Assembly: GCF_001275135.1 (NCBI RefSeq)
Contig: NZ_LFQU01000001.1
Location: forward strand, 124,001-188,000
Direction of reading: 5' to 3'
Length of the DNA stretch: 64,000 nucleotides
From: Xylanibacter rarus
GTDB taxonomy: Bacteria > Bacteroidota > Bacteroidia > Bacteroidales > Bacteroidaceae
Shown: positions 25,523 through 33,617 of the stretch, one piece after another
Layout: the number at the start of each line of letters is the position of its first letter
Numbering within the stretch: the stretch's first letter is position 1
The notes under the pieces: model-generated
Seen by the model: only the letters and a program-made list of their open reading frames with translations
What the model was told of the DNA's origin: nothing
The model's database searches: none
Translations under genes and position numbers: made by a program

Positions 25523-26728
25523 ATGATTAAAAGAACAATCGCGGCAGCCATTGTAGTATTGGCTGCAGGTTCAGCCTTTGCCCAGGCTGAACAAAAGACC
25601 AGTTCCACAGAATATGTGGAATACAGCTCAAGTAAATATAAAGTGGAGACAAACGGCTTCTGGAGCAACTGGTTTGTCAGTGTTGGCGCTGGTGGTCAGG
25701 TCTACTTTGGCGACCATGACCGTCAGGCTTCGTTTGGCGACAGAATTTCGCCGGCTCTCGATGTAGCTGTTGGCAAGTGGTTCTCGCCGAGCATAGGCGT
25801 AAGGCTTATGTATAGCGGCCTTTCGGTTAAGGGTGCCACACAGAAGGGATCTTTGGCTCACAGCACCGGTGAGGATGTGCCCGGAAAGGGAGGCAACGGC
25901 TATTGGCTGGAGAAGCAGAAGTTTAATTACTTCAACTTCCATGCTGATGTGCTGTTCAATCTCTCTAACATGATATGTGGCTACAATGAGAAGCGCCTGT
26001 ATAACCTCAGCGCTTACGGAGGTCTCGGTGTGATGCACGTGTCAGAAGAGCCGTCAGCCACAGACATATCAGCACACTTCGGTCTTCTTAACACCTTCCG
26101 TCTGTGTTCTGCTCTGGACCTCAACCTTGACCTGCGCGGAACGCTGGTTAACGATGAGTTCGACGGCGAGGGCGGAGGCCGCGGCGGAGAAGGTATGTTC
26201 ACTGTTGCAGTTGGTCTTACCTATAAGTTTAAGCCGCGCGGCTGGGAGCGCAGCAAGGTCGTTACACGCACTGTGTATAACAACGACGAAATCAACGCCA
26301 TGCGTGAGCAGCTCAACCGCATGAGTGAGGAGAACGCACGCTTGCAGGAAGCTCTCAACCAGAATGACAAGGAGAAGGCTGAGACCATAGTTAAGCAGAT
26401 AACATCTGCCAACCTCATCGTGTTCCCGATAGGCAAGAGCACCTTGTCTAATCAGGCTCGCGTAAACCTCGGCATGCTTGCAGAGGTAATCAAGCAGGGC
26501 GATCCTTCAACGGTTTACACCATCACCGGATATGCTGATGCCGGAACCGGAACCAAGGCCGGCAACGAGCGTCTGAGCAAGAAGCGTGCTGAGGCTGTAT
26601 ATAACTGCCTGGTAAAAGAGTTTGGTGTTAACAAGTCACAGCTCCAGATTGACTATAAGGGCGGTGTGGACAATATGTTCTATGACGACCCGCGCATGAG
26701 CCGTGCCGTAATCACCAAGACAAAGTAA
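25523..26728 (+). CDS. OmpA-family outer-membrane protein
   Basis: A 401-residue protein with signal peptide 'MIKRTIAAAIVVLAAGSAFA'. Residues about 45-240 form a beta-barrel-like region (alternating aromatic strands, 'FVSVGAGGQVYFGDHD', ending 'VGLTYKFKPRGW'). A short coiled coil (about 255-285, 'EINAMREQLNRMSEENARLQ') connects to the C-terminal OmpA domain, which carries 'ITGYADAGTGTKAGNERLSK' and 'KRAEAVY', the peptidoglycan-binding signature. It is the last gene of the surface operon; the terminator at 26953 follows. It may anchor the fimbrial/polysaccharide assembly to the wall, which is inference. Confidence 0.88.
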   Translation: MIKRTIAAAIVVLAAGSAFAQAEQKTSSTEYVEYSSSKYKVETNGFWSNWFVSVGAGGQVYFGDHDRQASFGDRISPALDVAVGKWFSPSIGVRLMYSGLSVKGATQKGSLAHSTGEDVPGKGGNGYWLEKQKFNYFNFHADVLFNLSNMICGYNEKRLYNLSAYGGLGVMHVSEEPSATDISAHFGLLNTFRLCSALDLNLDLRGTLVNDEFDGEGGGRGGEGMFTVAVGLTYKFKPRGWERSKVVTRTVYNNDEINAMREQLNRMSEENARLQEALNQNDKEKAETIVKQITSANLIVFPIGKSTLSNQARVNLGMLAEVIKQGDPSTVYTITGYADAGTGTKAGNERLSKKRAEAVYNCLVKEFGVNKSQLQIDYKGGVDNMFYDDPRMSRAVITKTK

Positions 26729-26952
26729 ATATATCTGTCTGACTTGTTGCGATGCGTACCTGCGTCAGCAACGCAGTGGCGCGAGGGTGTGGCAAGGAGT
26801 CAGGGCTGGTTAGCTCATTTTATTGCAGTCGGATTTGCTCTGCTGCCTGAATGTGTTTTCGGGCATACAGTGTCAAGTCTGGTATGAGTTTGTCTGTTTC
26901 TATAGCCCCTCTTCGTACACATCCTCGTTTTCTAATTGAAAGTTTTGTGTTC

Positions 26953-26994
26953 AATCCCATTTGCTGTCTTTTTGGCAGTGAATGGGATTTTTTG
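26953..26994 (+). terminator. Intrinsic terminator after the ompA-like gene
   Basis: AATCCCATT (26953-26961) pairs with AATGGGATT (26981-26989), with an inner GCTG/CAG pairing, and a TTTTT run follows. It is 225 bases after the ompA stop and is the first convincing terminator since the polysaccharide locus began. Confidence 0.75.
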
Positions 26995-27056
26995 TTTTCG
27001 GGAGTTTCATCTGTCCGCCATGATTCTGATGGGGCATGCCGAGAACATGATCAAAC

Positions 27057-27150
27057 GGCAATGGAAACAAAACGGCTGGCTGAAAGCATGGACGCCCAAA
27101 ACAGATAACGCTATCTGCGGGCTGATGGCAGATTCGCGTTTAAGGGCCTG
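27057..27150. repeat. Interspersed structured repeat, copy A (diverged)
   Basis: The blocks 'GGAAACAAAACGGCTGGCTG', 'AAAGCATG', 'GATAACGCTATCTGCGGGCT' and 'GATGGCAGATT' match, in order and spacing, those in copies B (31122-31327) and C (31665-31860). The upstream hairpin part is only weakly preserved (GTTTCATC against GATCAAAC). Confidence 0.6.
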
Positions 27151-27473
27151 CATAAGGCTTATGTGACTGATATGCCGTTGCCTGACGGAAAAGCCGTCAG
27201 AAGGCGCAGAAATGCTCCGTGCGGGCATGCTGCATAGGGGAGTCTGTGCCGGCCATGCGTGCTGAGGTTATGTCATTGTGCATATCCATGCCGCATCAGA
27301 GTTGCTCATGCCGATAAAGTTGCCGGTTGAACTGCATTATGCTTAATGATTTTTTTGAGACGTGCCTTGAAGGTATACCGGCGCGCTGTGTGAAAAAGTC
27401 AGTTGCTTTTCTGTTGTTTTGGCTTAGCTGCATCGTAGGTTTTTCTGCACGATTAGACGATGGAGTATATGCA

Positions 27474-27500
27474 ATAAAAAGGAGTACCGTTTGGTACTCC
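27474..27500 (-). terminator. Terminator of tRNA-Lys
   Basis: GGAGTACC (27481-27488) pairs with GGTACTCC (27493-27500) across a 4-base loop; on the reverse strand it is followed by TTTTTATT. It lies 4 bases past the tRNA 3' end. Confidence 0.85.
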
Positions 27501-27504
27501 TCTG

Positions 27505-27577
27505 TGATCCGTTTGGGGCTCGAACCCAAGACCCCAACATTAAAAGTGTTGTGCTCTACCAGCTGAGCTAACGGATC
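27505..27577 (-). tRNA. tRNA-Lys (anticodon UUU)
   Basis: The reverse strand gives a full cloverleaf: acceptor GATCCGT/ACGGATC, D arm GCTC..GAGC, anticodon arm CAACA/TGTTG with loop CTTTTAA (anticodon TTT), and T arm TTGGG-TTCGAGC-CCCAA. The discriminator base is A and CCA is not encoded. It has its own promoter (27608-27639) and terminator (27474-27500), so it is a single-gene unit. Confidence 0.97.
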
Positions 27578-27607
27578 ATCTTATCCATTCGTTTTGTAAA
27601 GCGAGTG

Positions 27608-27639
27608 CAAAAGTACGGCTTTTTTCTTAAACTACCAAA
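27608..27639 (-). promoter_or_regulatory. Promoter of tRNA-Lys
   Basis: On the reverse strand TTTG (27636-27639) and TACTTTTG (27608-27615) are separated by 20 bases, an exact Bacteroidetes -33/-7 pair. It starts about 30 bases before the tRNA and overlaps the 3' end of the permease gene (27627). Confidence 0.75.
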
Positions 27640-28751
27640 TTATTTTTCAATTTTTTTAGTTTTTCTTCGTTTTGCACCTTTTCATGACCTTCTTTGGTGA
27701 TGTATCGCTGATAATAGGCTATGAGGATGGTGGTGAGGGGCAGGGCGATGATGAGGCCGATGAAGCCCAGCAGGGTGCCCCATACGGAGAGCGACAGCAG
27801 CAGTATGGCAGGGTTGAGGCCCATGGCCTTGCCCATGATTTTTGGCGTTACCACCATGTCGCTTATTATCTGCACTATGCAGAACACGGCCACGGCTCCT
27901 GCCAGTATTATCCAGAAGTTCTGTCCTGTGTCGGCAGCCTTGAGCAGGGCAAGGAACACCGTAGGGATGAGCGCGAAGGTGTGCAGATAGGGCACAAGGT
28001 TCATTATGCCTATCATTATGCCGAGGCCTATGGCCATGGGAAAGTCTATTATGGTGAAGCCTATGCAGAACATGATGCCCATGCAGAGTGACACGAGCGA
28101 CTGGCCGCGTATGTAGTTGTTGAGCTCGCGCTCCACGTCGCCCATCAGCTCCTGCCAGAACGGGCGCACCTTCTGCGGGAATATCTTTATCCATTTGGTG
28201 GTGAGCGCCTCATAGTCGAGCAGGATGAAGAACATGTACATGAGCGTTATGAGCGATGCCACCACGCTTATGATGATGTTGGCCGTCTGTCCGAGCACGC
28301 TGAATAGCTTTGGCATGGCACTCCTGATGGCCTCTGTTACGTCTTTCTGCTTGAAGAACTGGTGTATCTCGTGGCGGTTGTCCTCAATCCATTGCCTTAT
28401 GGTGCTGGGAAAGTTGTTTATGTGCGTCGTCTTGTGCAGATAGCGCGAGAGCACCTCGCCCAGCTTGTCGAACTGTTCTATCATCGGCGGAACTATGAGA
28501 TAGAATATCCCCCCGATGACGGCAATGACGAAAATCAGCGCGACGATGATGGACAGCGCCCTTGTGGGCACGTGCATCTTGTACTGGACAAACTTTACGA
28601 TGGGGTAGAGCAGATAGGCCAGCAGCCATGCCACGAAGAACGGCAGCAGCACGTTGCTCAGATAGTTGGTTATGAACAGCACGGCGCCGACAAGCAGGGC
28701 TATGAGCATCCAGCGTATGAATTTGTCGAAAGTGATTTTCTCTTCAAGCAT
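27627..28751 (-). CDS. AI-2E family transporter (PerM/YdiK-like permease)
   Basis: A 374-residue inner-membrane protein of the AI-2E/PF01594 family. It has N-terminal helices near residues 13-55 and 60-85, a long soluble helical middle (about 90-150), and a C-terminal bundle including 'GIMIGIMNLVPYLHTFALIP' and 'PKIMGKAMGLNPAILLLSL', both family hallmarks. Substrates differ among members (TqsA exports AI-2; others are Na+/H+ antiporters), so none is assigned. It starts 11 bases after the tdk stop and shares its transcript. Confidence 0.88.
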   Translation of the reverse strand: MLEEKITFDKFIRWMLIALLVGAVLFITNYLSNVLLPFFVAWLLAYLLYPIVKFVQYKMHVPTRALSIIVALIFVIAVIGGIFYLIVPPMIEQFDKLGEVLSRYLHKTTHINNFPSTIRQWIEDNRHEIHQFFKQKDVTEAIRSAMPKLFSVLGQTANIIISVVASLITLMYMFFILLDYEALTTKWIKIFPQKVRPFWQELMGDVERELNNYIRGQSLVSLCMGIMFCIGFTIIDFPMAIGLGIMIGIMNLVPYLHTFALIPTVFLALLKAADTGQNFWIILAGAVAVFCIVQIISDMVVTPKIMGKAMGLNPAILLLSLSVWGTLLGFIGLIIALPLTTILIAYYQRYITKEGHEKVQNEEKLKKLKNNLVV

Positions 28752-28762
28752 ATTTTATCGTG

Positions 28763-29362
28763 TCAATGTGTTTTGTCCTTGTTTTTGTCTTCCTCAAGCG
28801 CCTTGCGGTAACATTCGCGGCAGAGCGGCTCATATTCGGCCTGCTCGCCGAGCATCACGCGCTTCTCGTTGTTCACGAGACGGTGGCTGACGTAGGCCAG
28901 CGCGCCGCATCTTACGCAGATGGCATGCACCTTAGTCACTTCGTCGGCAATGGCGCACAGGGCGGGTATGGGGCCGAAGGGCACGCCCTTGAAGTCCATG
29001 TCGAGTCCGGCCACGATGACGCGTATGCCCTTGTTGGCAAGTTCGTTGCATACGGCCACGAGTCCGTCGTCGAAAAACTGCGCCTCGTCGATGCCCACCA
29101 CGTCGATGTCTGACGACAGCAGCAATATCGACGAAGACGAGTCGACCGGCGTGCTCATTATGGAGTTGCGGTCGTGGCTGACCACCTCAATCTCAGAATA
29201 TCGCGTGTCGAGGGCGGGCTTGAAAATCTCCACTCTCTGCTTTGCAAACTCGGCGCGTTTAAGCCTTCTTATAAGTTCTTCGGTCTTGCCCGAGAACATC
29301 GATCCGCACACAACTTCTATTCTTCCAGGGCGGTGTGCCTCGCCTGCCAGATTGTTGTTCAT
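28763..29362 (-). CDS. tdk: Thymidine kinase
   Basis: A 199-residue type II thymidine kinase (thymidine to dTMP, salvage pathway, cytosol). Walker A is 'GSMFSGKT' at residues 20-27, Walker B/lasso region '[13 protein letters not shown]', and the C-terminal zinc site has '[13 protein letters not shown]' and 'CRECYRK'. A consensus promoter ends 7 bases before the ATG at 29360-29362, so the mRNA should have almost no leader. The permease gene follows in the same transcript. Confidence 0.95.
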   Translation of the reverse strand: MNNNLAGEAHRPGRIEVVCGSMFSGKTEELIRRLKRAEFAKQRVEIFKPALDTRYSEIEVVSHDRNSIMSTPVDSSSSILLLSSDIDVVGIDEAQFFDDGLVAVCNELANKGIRVIVAGLDMDFKGVPFGPIPALCAIADEVTKVHAICVRCGALAYVSHRLVNNEKRVMLGEQAEYEPLCRECYRKALEEDKNKDKTH

Positions 29363-29369
29363 TATGGCG

Positions 29370-29401
29370 CAAAATTACAAAGACGTTTTAAAAATTGCAA
29401 A
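29370..29401 (-). promoter_or_regulatory. Promoter of tdk, giving a near-leaderless mRNA
   Basis: Reverse-strand TTTG (29398-29401) and TAATTTTG (29370-29377) are 20 bases apart. Transcription should start about 4 bases after the -7 box, leaving roughly 4 bases before the ATG. Confidence 0.75.
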
Positions 29402-29416
29402 GAAATATAGCGTTTT

Positions 29417-29448
29417 TTTGCACTCATGGATTATTTAACTTATATTTG
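29417..29448 (+). promoter_or_regulatory. Promoter of rsmI
   Basis: TTTG (29417-29420) and TATATTTG (29441-29448) are 20 bases apart, and the ATG of rsmI is only 9 bases past the -7 box. It is divergent from the tdk promoter in the same 95-base gap. Confidence 0.78.
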
Positions 29449-29457
29449 TGGCGAATT

Positions 29458-30153
29458 ATGGGCTTGTTATATATAGTACCCACACCGGTGGGAAATATGG
29501 AAGATATGACGCTCAGGGCCATACGCATCTTGAAGGAGGCCGACCTGGTTTTGGCTGAGGACACCCGCACGTCGGGCGTACTTCTCAAGCATTTTGAGAT
29601 AAAGAACCAGCTCTATGCCCACCACAAGTTTAATGAGCACGGCACGTCAGCGTCGATAGTGGAGCGGCTTAAGGCCGGAGCCACGGTGGCTCTGATAAGC
29701 GATGCCGGCACTCCCGGCATAAGCGATCCGGGATTCTTCCTGGTGAGAGAGGCTGTCAGTGCAGGTGTAACGGTGCAGTGTCTTCCCGGCGCCACGGCTT
29801 TTGTGCCGGCTTTGGTGTCATCGGGACTGCCTTGCGACAGATTCTGTTTCGAAGGCTTCCTGCCTCAGAAGAAGGGGCGCGCAACCAGGCTTGACAGTCT
29901 GCGCGAAGAGACCCGCACGATGATATTCTATGAGTCGCCCTACAGAGTGCTGAAGACTCTCGAGCAGTTTGCCGAATATTTTGGCGAAGACCGCAGGGCA
30001 AGCGCCTGCCGCGAGATATCCAAGATACACGAAGAGAGCGTGCGCGGCACACTGGCGGAGCTTATAGCCCATTTCAAGGAAACCGAGCCGCGCGGCGAGT
30101 TTGTCATCGTGGTGGCCGGCAAGAACGTTAAAGAAAGGAAACCTAATAATTAA
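29458..30153 (+). CDS. rsmI: 16S rRNA 2'-O-ribose C1402 methyltransferase
   Basis: A 231-residue SAM-dependent tetrapyrrole-methylase-fold enzyme that methylates C1402 in the ribosomal P site. It starts 'MGLLYIVPTPVGNMEDMTLR', with 'LVLAEDTRTSG', the SAM-loop 'LISDAGTPGISDPG' and 'YESPYRVLKTL', all RsmI hallmarks. I chose the ATG at 29458 because it follows a consensus promoter and gives the family N-terminus; the open frame extends upstream without support. The coiled-coil lipoprotein gene starts 7 bases later. Confidence 0.95.
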   Translation: MGLLYIVPTPVGNMEDMTLRAIRILKEADLVLAEDTRTSGVLLKHFEIKNQLYAHHKFNEHGTSASIVERLKAGATVALISDAGTPGISDPGFFLVREAVSAGVTVQCLPGATAFVPALVSSGLPCDRFCFEGFLPQKKGRATRLDSLREETRTMIFYESPYRVLKTLEQFAEYFGEDRRASACREISKIHEESVRGTLAELIAHFKETEPRGEFVIVVAGKNVKERKPNN

Positions 30154-30160
30154 TAGCATT

Positions 30161-31009
30161 ATGAAAAAGGTATTATTTTTCGCGGCATGTTTTATGGCTT
30201 TGGTCGCATGTAACAACGAGAAAACAGGTTCTAATCTGCCTCAGGTAAGCCAAACAGACTCTTTACAGAAGATTATAGAGCAGAAGGACAATGAGATAAA
30301 CGACATGATGGGAATCCTGAATGATATTGATGAGGGCTTCCGTCTGATTAACGAGGCTGAAAACAGGGTGAGCGTGGCCAAGGACGGCGAGGGTGCCGAC
30401 AAGAAGCAGCGCATACGCGAGAACATCCAGTTCATACAGCAGCGCCTGGCACAGAACCGTGAGCTGATAGAGAAGCTGCGCAAGCAGGTCAGCGAGAGCT
30501 CTGTTAAGGGTGAGGAAATGAAGCGCACAATCGAGAATCTGGTTAAGCAGCTTGAGGACAAAGACCACCAGCTGAAAGATCTCCGCGCACAGCTCGAGGC
30601 AAAGGACATACATATCGAGGAGCTCGACATGACAATCAACTCGCTCAACAAGGATGTAAGCAACCTGAAGGGTGAGAGCGAGCAGAAGTCGCAGACAATA
30701 AGCAATCAGGACAAGCAGCTCAACACGGCATGGTATGTGTTCGGAACAAAGAAGGAGCTGAAGGAACAGCAGATCCTGGTTAACGGCAAGGTGCTGCAGG
30801 GCAACTTCAACAAGAGCTACTTCACAAAGATAGACATCAGAAACTTCAAGGAGCTGAAGCTGTATTCTAAATCGGCAAAACTCCTTACGATGCACCCGTC
30901 AAGCAGCTACAAGCTTGAGCGCGACTCTAAAGACCAGTATGTGCTGCGCATAACAAATCCGCAGATATTCTGGAGCACAAGCAAGTATCTCGTGGTGCAG
31001 GTTAGATAA
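30161..31009 (+). CDS. Coiled-coil lipoprotein of unknown function
   Basis: A 282-residue lipoprotein with signal peptide 'MKKVLFFAACFMALVAC' (lipobox LVAC, Cys17). Residues about 35-195 are nearly all heptad-type coiled coil (for example 'QQRLAQNRELIEKLRKQVSE', 'QLEDKDHQLKDLRAQLEAKD'). The last 80 residues form a small folded domain ('TAWYVFGTKKELKEQQILV', 'NFKELKLYSKSAKLLTMHPS'). It resembles Bacteroidales lipoproteins annotated only as hypothetical. It is 7 bases after rsmI and ends at a strong terminator. Confidence 0.75.
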   Translation: MKKVLFFAACFMALVACNNEKTGSNLPQVSQTDSLQKIIEQKDNEINDMMGILNDIDEGFRLINEAENRVSVAKDGEGADKKQRIRENIQFIQQRLAQNRELIEKLRKQVSESSVKGEEMKRTIENLVKQLEDKDHQLKDLRAQLEAKDIHIEELDMTINSLNKDVSNLKGESEQKSQTISNQDKQLNTAWYVFGTKKELKEQQILVNGKVLQGNFNKSYFTKIDIRNFKELKLYSKSAKLLTMHPSSSYKLERDSKDQYVLRITNPQIFWSTSKYLVVQVR

Positions 31010-31063
31010 ATATTGGCAGAATAATTCAGAGAACACATTTTTCTGACTTCTGCGTCAGCATTG

Positions 31064-31106
31064 TTGGCGGGCAGTATCCGGCACGGGTATTGCCCGCCAA
31101 TTTTTT
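31064..31106 (+). terminator. Intrinsic terminator of the rsmI operon
   Basis: TTGGCGGGCA (31064-31073) pairs perfectly with TGCCCGCCAA (31091-31100), followed by TTTTTT. It is 55 bases past the lipoprotein stop. Confidence 0.88.
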
Positions 31107-31121
31107 GTGCCATACGTTTTG

Positions 31122-31327
31122 GGTAATCCCAAATCGGGTTGTTAGCATTCGGTCTGGATTTTTGCTTTATATTGAGTGGATTTTTGTAAGATTTTTCGCA
31201 GGCATAGCGGGCTATGTCAAGAAATATCTTACAAAAAGACGCCAATAGAAACAAGAAGACAGGCTGAAAGCATGATGCACAAATTTGATAAAGTTATGTG
31301 CGGTCTAATGGCAGATTTTGGTTGAAG
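31122..31327. repeat. Interspersed structured repeat, copy B
   Basis: It begins 'AATCCCAAATCGGGTT' and contains a long hairpin: TTTTTGTAAGAT (31181-31192) with ATCTTACAAAAA (31226-31237), with an inner GCATAGC/GCTATGT stem. Then come 'GAAACAAG', 'GGCTGAAAGCATG', 'GATAAAGTTATGTGCGGTCT' and 'AATGGCAGATTTTGG'. Copy C shares all these blocks. Confidence 0.75.
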
Positions 31328-31664
31328 CTATGTGCTGAATTAGCAGCTCCGCATACCAGTTTCATGCCGCTCCGTGCATGGCTTTATTTCGGCACGGTAA
31401 GGCATGAAACAGGGCGAACGGCGTTTTAGCTGTTATAAGTCATTCGTTTGCGATAAAAAACTCGGCCACTTTTGCATCAAAAGTGGCCCATTTACGGGTC
31501 GTAAACGATAGGTTAATGATTTGAAACATATATGCATCGTTTTGCTTAACATCCGTGTTGAATTAATTGAGAATTATGTTGGACATTAAGTAAAACAGCC
31601 CATTTCCCTTTCAGATTTTTGCCCTTTTTAAAGTCAAAGCCGTTTTGACCTCCACGGATTCTGA

Positions 31665-31860
31665 TTTTTATCCCAAATCTAGGTTATAATTCAGCATATA
31701 TTATTTCTTTATATTTAGTGGATTTTCGTTTGCTTTTTCGTAAGCACAGCAGGCTATGTCAATAAAAGGCAGACGAAAATACTACAATAGGAAACAAGAA
31801 TACGGTCTGAAAGCATGAATGCACAAAACTAGATAAAATTATATATGGCCTGATGATGAC
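31665..31860. repeat. Interspersed structured repeat, copy C
   Basis: It has the same blocks as copy B over about 195 bases ('TATCCCAAATCTAGGTT' through 'GATAAAATTATATATGGCCT'). The hairpin arms differ from copy B (ATTTTCGTTTGC at 31722-31733 against GCAGACGAAAAT at 31769-31780), yet still pair, with one G-T wobble. The inner stem GCACAGC/GCTATGT has one mismatch. Confidence 0.75.
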
Positions 31861-31870
31861 GGACTGACGT

Positions 31871-32356
31871 TTATCTCTTTCCCTTGAAAAACTCCTGCAT
31901 GAGGGTTCTGCATTCCTCCTCAAGCACGCCTGCAGTAACTTCGGCTTTAGGGTGAAGAGCCTTTGGAGCGTAGATGTGAAATCCGCGCTTGTCGTCGCTT
32001 GCACCGTAAACCACTCGCTTTATCTGTGCCCAGCCGATGGCTCCGGCGCACATGGGGCACGGCTCAACGGTTACGTAAAGCGTGCAGTCGGTGAGATACT
32101 TGCCGCCCATGAAGTTCTCGGCAGCCGTTATAGCCTGCATTTCGGCGTGTGCTGTTACGTCGCACAGCGTTTCTGTAAGGTTGTGGGCACGCGAAACTAT
32201 GCGGTCGTTACACACGATGACGGCTCCTATAGGTATTTCGCCGGCCTCTCCTGCCGCCTCTGCTTCGGCCAGAGCCTTGCGCATAAACTGTTCGTCCTTC
32301 TTCTGTTGTGGCTCCTGCTTGTTGTCTTCGTGGTTGTTAAAGCCGTTGTTTGTCAT
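31871..32356 (-). CDS. tadA: tRNA-specific adenosine deaminase
   Basis: A 161-residue zinc deaminase that converts A34 to inosine in tRNA-Arg. The active site is visible as 'HAE' (H70, E72) and 'PCPMC' (C100, C103). I chose the ATG at 32354-32356: a -7 box (TATTTTTG, 32372-32379 reverse) lies 15 bases upstream, so the longer frame from 32434 would begin before transcription. The first 20 residues are a polar Asn/Gln-rich extension before the family core ('EQFMRKALAEAEAA'). Confidence 0.93.
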   Translation of the reverse strand: MTNNGFNNHEDNKQEPQQKKDEQFMRKALAEAEAAGEAGEIPIGAVIVCNDRIVSRAHNLTETLCDVTAHAEMQAITAAENFMGGKYLTDCTLYVTVEPCPMCAGAIGWAQIKRVVYGASDDKRGFHIYAPKALHPKAEVTAGVLEEECRTLMQEFFKGKR

Positions 32357-32371
32357 ATCTTTGTTTTTGTG

Positions 32372-32379
32372 CAAAAATA
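32372..32379 (-). promoter_or_regulatory. -7 box of tadA (TATTTTTG)
   Basis: A reverse-strand TATTTTTG lies 15 bases before the chosen ATG. No clean TTTG is present at 19-21 bases upstream, so the promoter call is moderate. Confidence 0.5.
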
Positions 32380-32400
32380 CAACATTTCGCAATAACAGCC

Positions 32401-32431
32401 TTTGATGTATAGCAGAAAAGTTGTATTTTTG
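32401..32431 (+). promoter_or_regulatory. Promoter of the yraN-birA genes
   Basis: TTTG (32401-32404... tttg) and TATTTTTG (32424-32431) are about 19 bases apart, divergent from the tadA promoter. Transcription would start about 70 bases before the chosen yraN ATG. Confidence 0.65.
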
Positions 32432-32509
32432 CATTACAGCCGCGGCATTGCAGTTGCTGAAGACGTTGCTGCACGGCGGCTCAACATTTCAAAACAACAT
32501 GAAAAACTC

Positions 32510-32878
32510 ATGGCAGAGCATAACAATATAGGCCGTTGGGGCGAGCAGAAGGCAGCCGAATATCTTGAGCAGCACGGCTTCAGGATAATATGGCGCGACT
32601 GGCGCGACGGCCACCGTGACATCGACATTGTGGCAATCGACGCTGACTGTCTGGTGGTTGTTGAGGTGAAGACCAGGCGCAATGCCGACTTTATGGCGCC
32701 CGAACAGGCTGTCGACGCCCGAAAGATACGCAACCTAAGTTTGGCTGCGGCAAAGTTTGTCAGGGCCAACAACATAGAGATGCCCGTGCGCTTCGACATC
32801 GTGTCGGTTACGGGCGTGCCCGGCGGGCCGTGCGAGATTAACCATATTGAGGATGCTTTCTTACCCCTGTCTTATTGA
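32510..32878 (+). CDS. YraN family (UPF0102) putative endonuclease
   Basis: A 122-residue protein starting 'MAEHNNIGRWGEQKAAEYLE', the normal YraN beginning; the longer frame from 32402 overlaps the promoter and is not used. The nuclease-like core is 'GHRDIDIVAIDADCLVVVEVKTR' (partly quoted; D-x12-E-x-K), resembling archaeal Holliday-junction resolvases. A function in vivo is not established for the family. It lies 3 bases before birA. Confidence 0.88.
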   Translation: MAEHNNIGRWGEQKAAEYLEQHGFRIIWRDWRDGHRDIDIVAIDADCLVVVEVKTRRNADFMAPEQAVDARKIRNLSLAAAKFVRANNIEMPVRFDIVSVTGVPGGPCEINHIEDAFLPLSY

Positions 32879-32881
32879 AAA

Positions 32882-33616
32882 ATGGAAGATATAAAGATAA
32901 TAAAGGTTGACGAAACCAGCTCGACAAATGTTCTTATGCGCGAATACTCCGGCGAAGAAGGCCGGCTGATGACCGTGGGCGTTGCCGCCTTTCAGTCGGC
33001 AGGGCGCGGTCAGGGCGAAAACAAGTGGGAGAGTGAGCGCGGCAAGAACCTTACGTTCAGCATAAAGGTTTATCCCGTGGCGTTGCCGGTTATGCGCCAG
33101 TATGTCATGCTCGAGGCCGAGTCGTTGGCCATACGTGACGCTCTTGCCGGATATGTCGACGACATCACGATAAAATGGCCGAACGACATTTACTGGTGCG
33201 ACAAGAAAATCAGCGGAACGCTCTCTGAATGTACTATCAGCGGAAGCCACGTAGGCAGCTGTATTCTCGGCACGGGGATTAATCTCAATCAGCGTGAGTT
33301 TGTGAGCGATGCGCCCAATCCGGTATCGTTGTCTCAGATATTGGGACGCGACATTGACGCCGATGAGGTGCTCGGTGTGCTTCTCCGCCGTTTCGAGGTT
33401 TATCTCGGCATGGTCAATGAGGGCCGTTATGACGAGGTGGCGTCGCTTTATTCTGCCGCTCTCTATCGCCGCAGCGGCCGTCATGCCTATAAGGATGCCG
33501 GCGGCGACTTCATGGCGGAGCTTGAATGTATCGAGCCTGACGGCCATCTTGTTCTTCGGCGCGATGACGGCAGCCTGAGCAGATATGCGTTTAAGGAGGT
33601 GAAGTATGTTTTATAA
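32882..33616 (+). CDS. birA: Biotin-[acetyl-CoA carboxylase] ligase
   Basis: A 244-residue biotin protein ligase that adenylates biotin and attaches it to carboxyl carrier proteins. Motifs: 'VDETSSTNVLM', the biotin-loop 'QSAGRGQGENKWESERGKNL' (partly degenerate against GRGRxGRxW), 'IKWPNDIYW' and 'CILGTGINLNQ'. There is no N-terminal HTH, so it is the non-repressor (class I) form. It follows yraN by 3 bases. The palindromic element at 33618-33840 begins right after its stop. Confidence 0.93.
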   Translation: MEDIKIIKVDETSSTNVLMREYSGEEGRLMTVGVAAFQSAGRGQGENKWESERGKNLTFSIKVYPVALPVMRQYVMLEAESLAIRDALAGYVDDITIKWPNDIYWCDKKISGTLSECTISGSHVGSCILGTGINLNQREFVSDAPNPVSLSQILGRDIDADEVLGVLLRRFEVYLGMVNEGRYDEVASLYSAALYRRSGRHAYKDAGGDFMAELECIEPDGHLVLRRDDGSLSRYAFKEVKYVL

Positions 33617-33617
33617 T

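Larger units (their letters stand above)
26729..27473. other. Gene-free stretch with one degenerate interspersed repeat copy
   Basis: No supported gene. The stretch holds the terminator at 26953-26994, a diverged copy of the structured repeat (27057-27150), and a weak hairpin 'cctgacggaaaagccgtcag' near 27181-27200. The small open frames here have no family features. Confidence 0.5.
31107..31870. other. Gene-free stretch holding two copies of a structured repeat
   Basis: No supported gene in 764 bases between the terminator at 31064-31106 and tadA. Copies B and C of the repeat (31122-31327 and 31665-31860) lie in the same orientation, separated by about 340 bases in which I recognise nothing. 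Confidence 0.6.

Noticed and set aside
27481-27500. A short palindrome read as an operator
   Set aside because: Its position just past tRNA-Lys and the T run on the reverse strand make it a terminator.
26851-27566. Several short frames between ompA and the permease gene
   Set aside because: They overlap a terminator, a repeat copy or the tRNA and have no recognisable protein features.
29395-29457. Upstream extension of rsmI by 21 codons
   Set aside because: The promoter -7 box lies inside it, so it would not be transcribed as a leader peptide.
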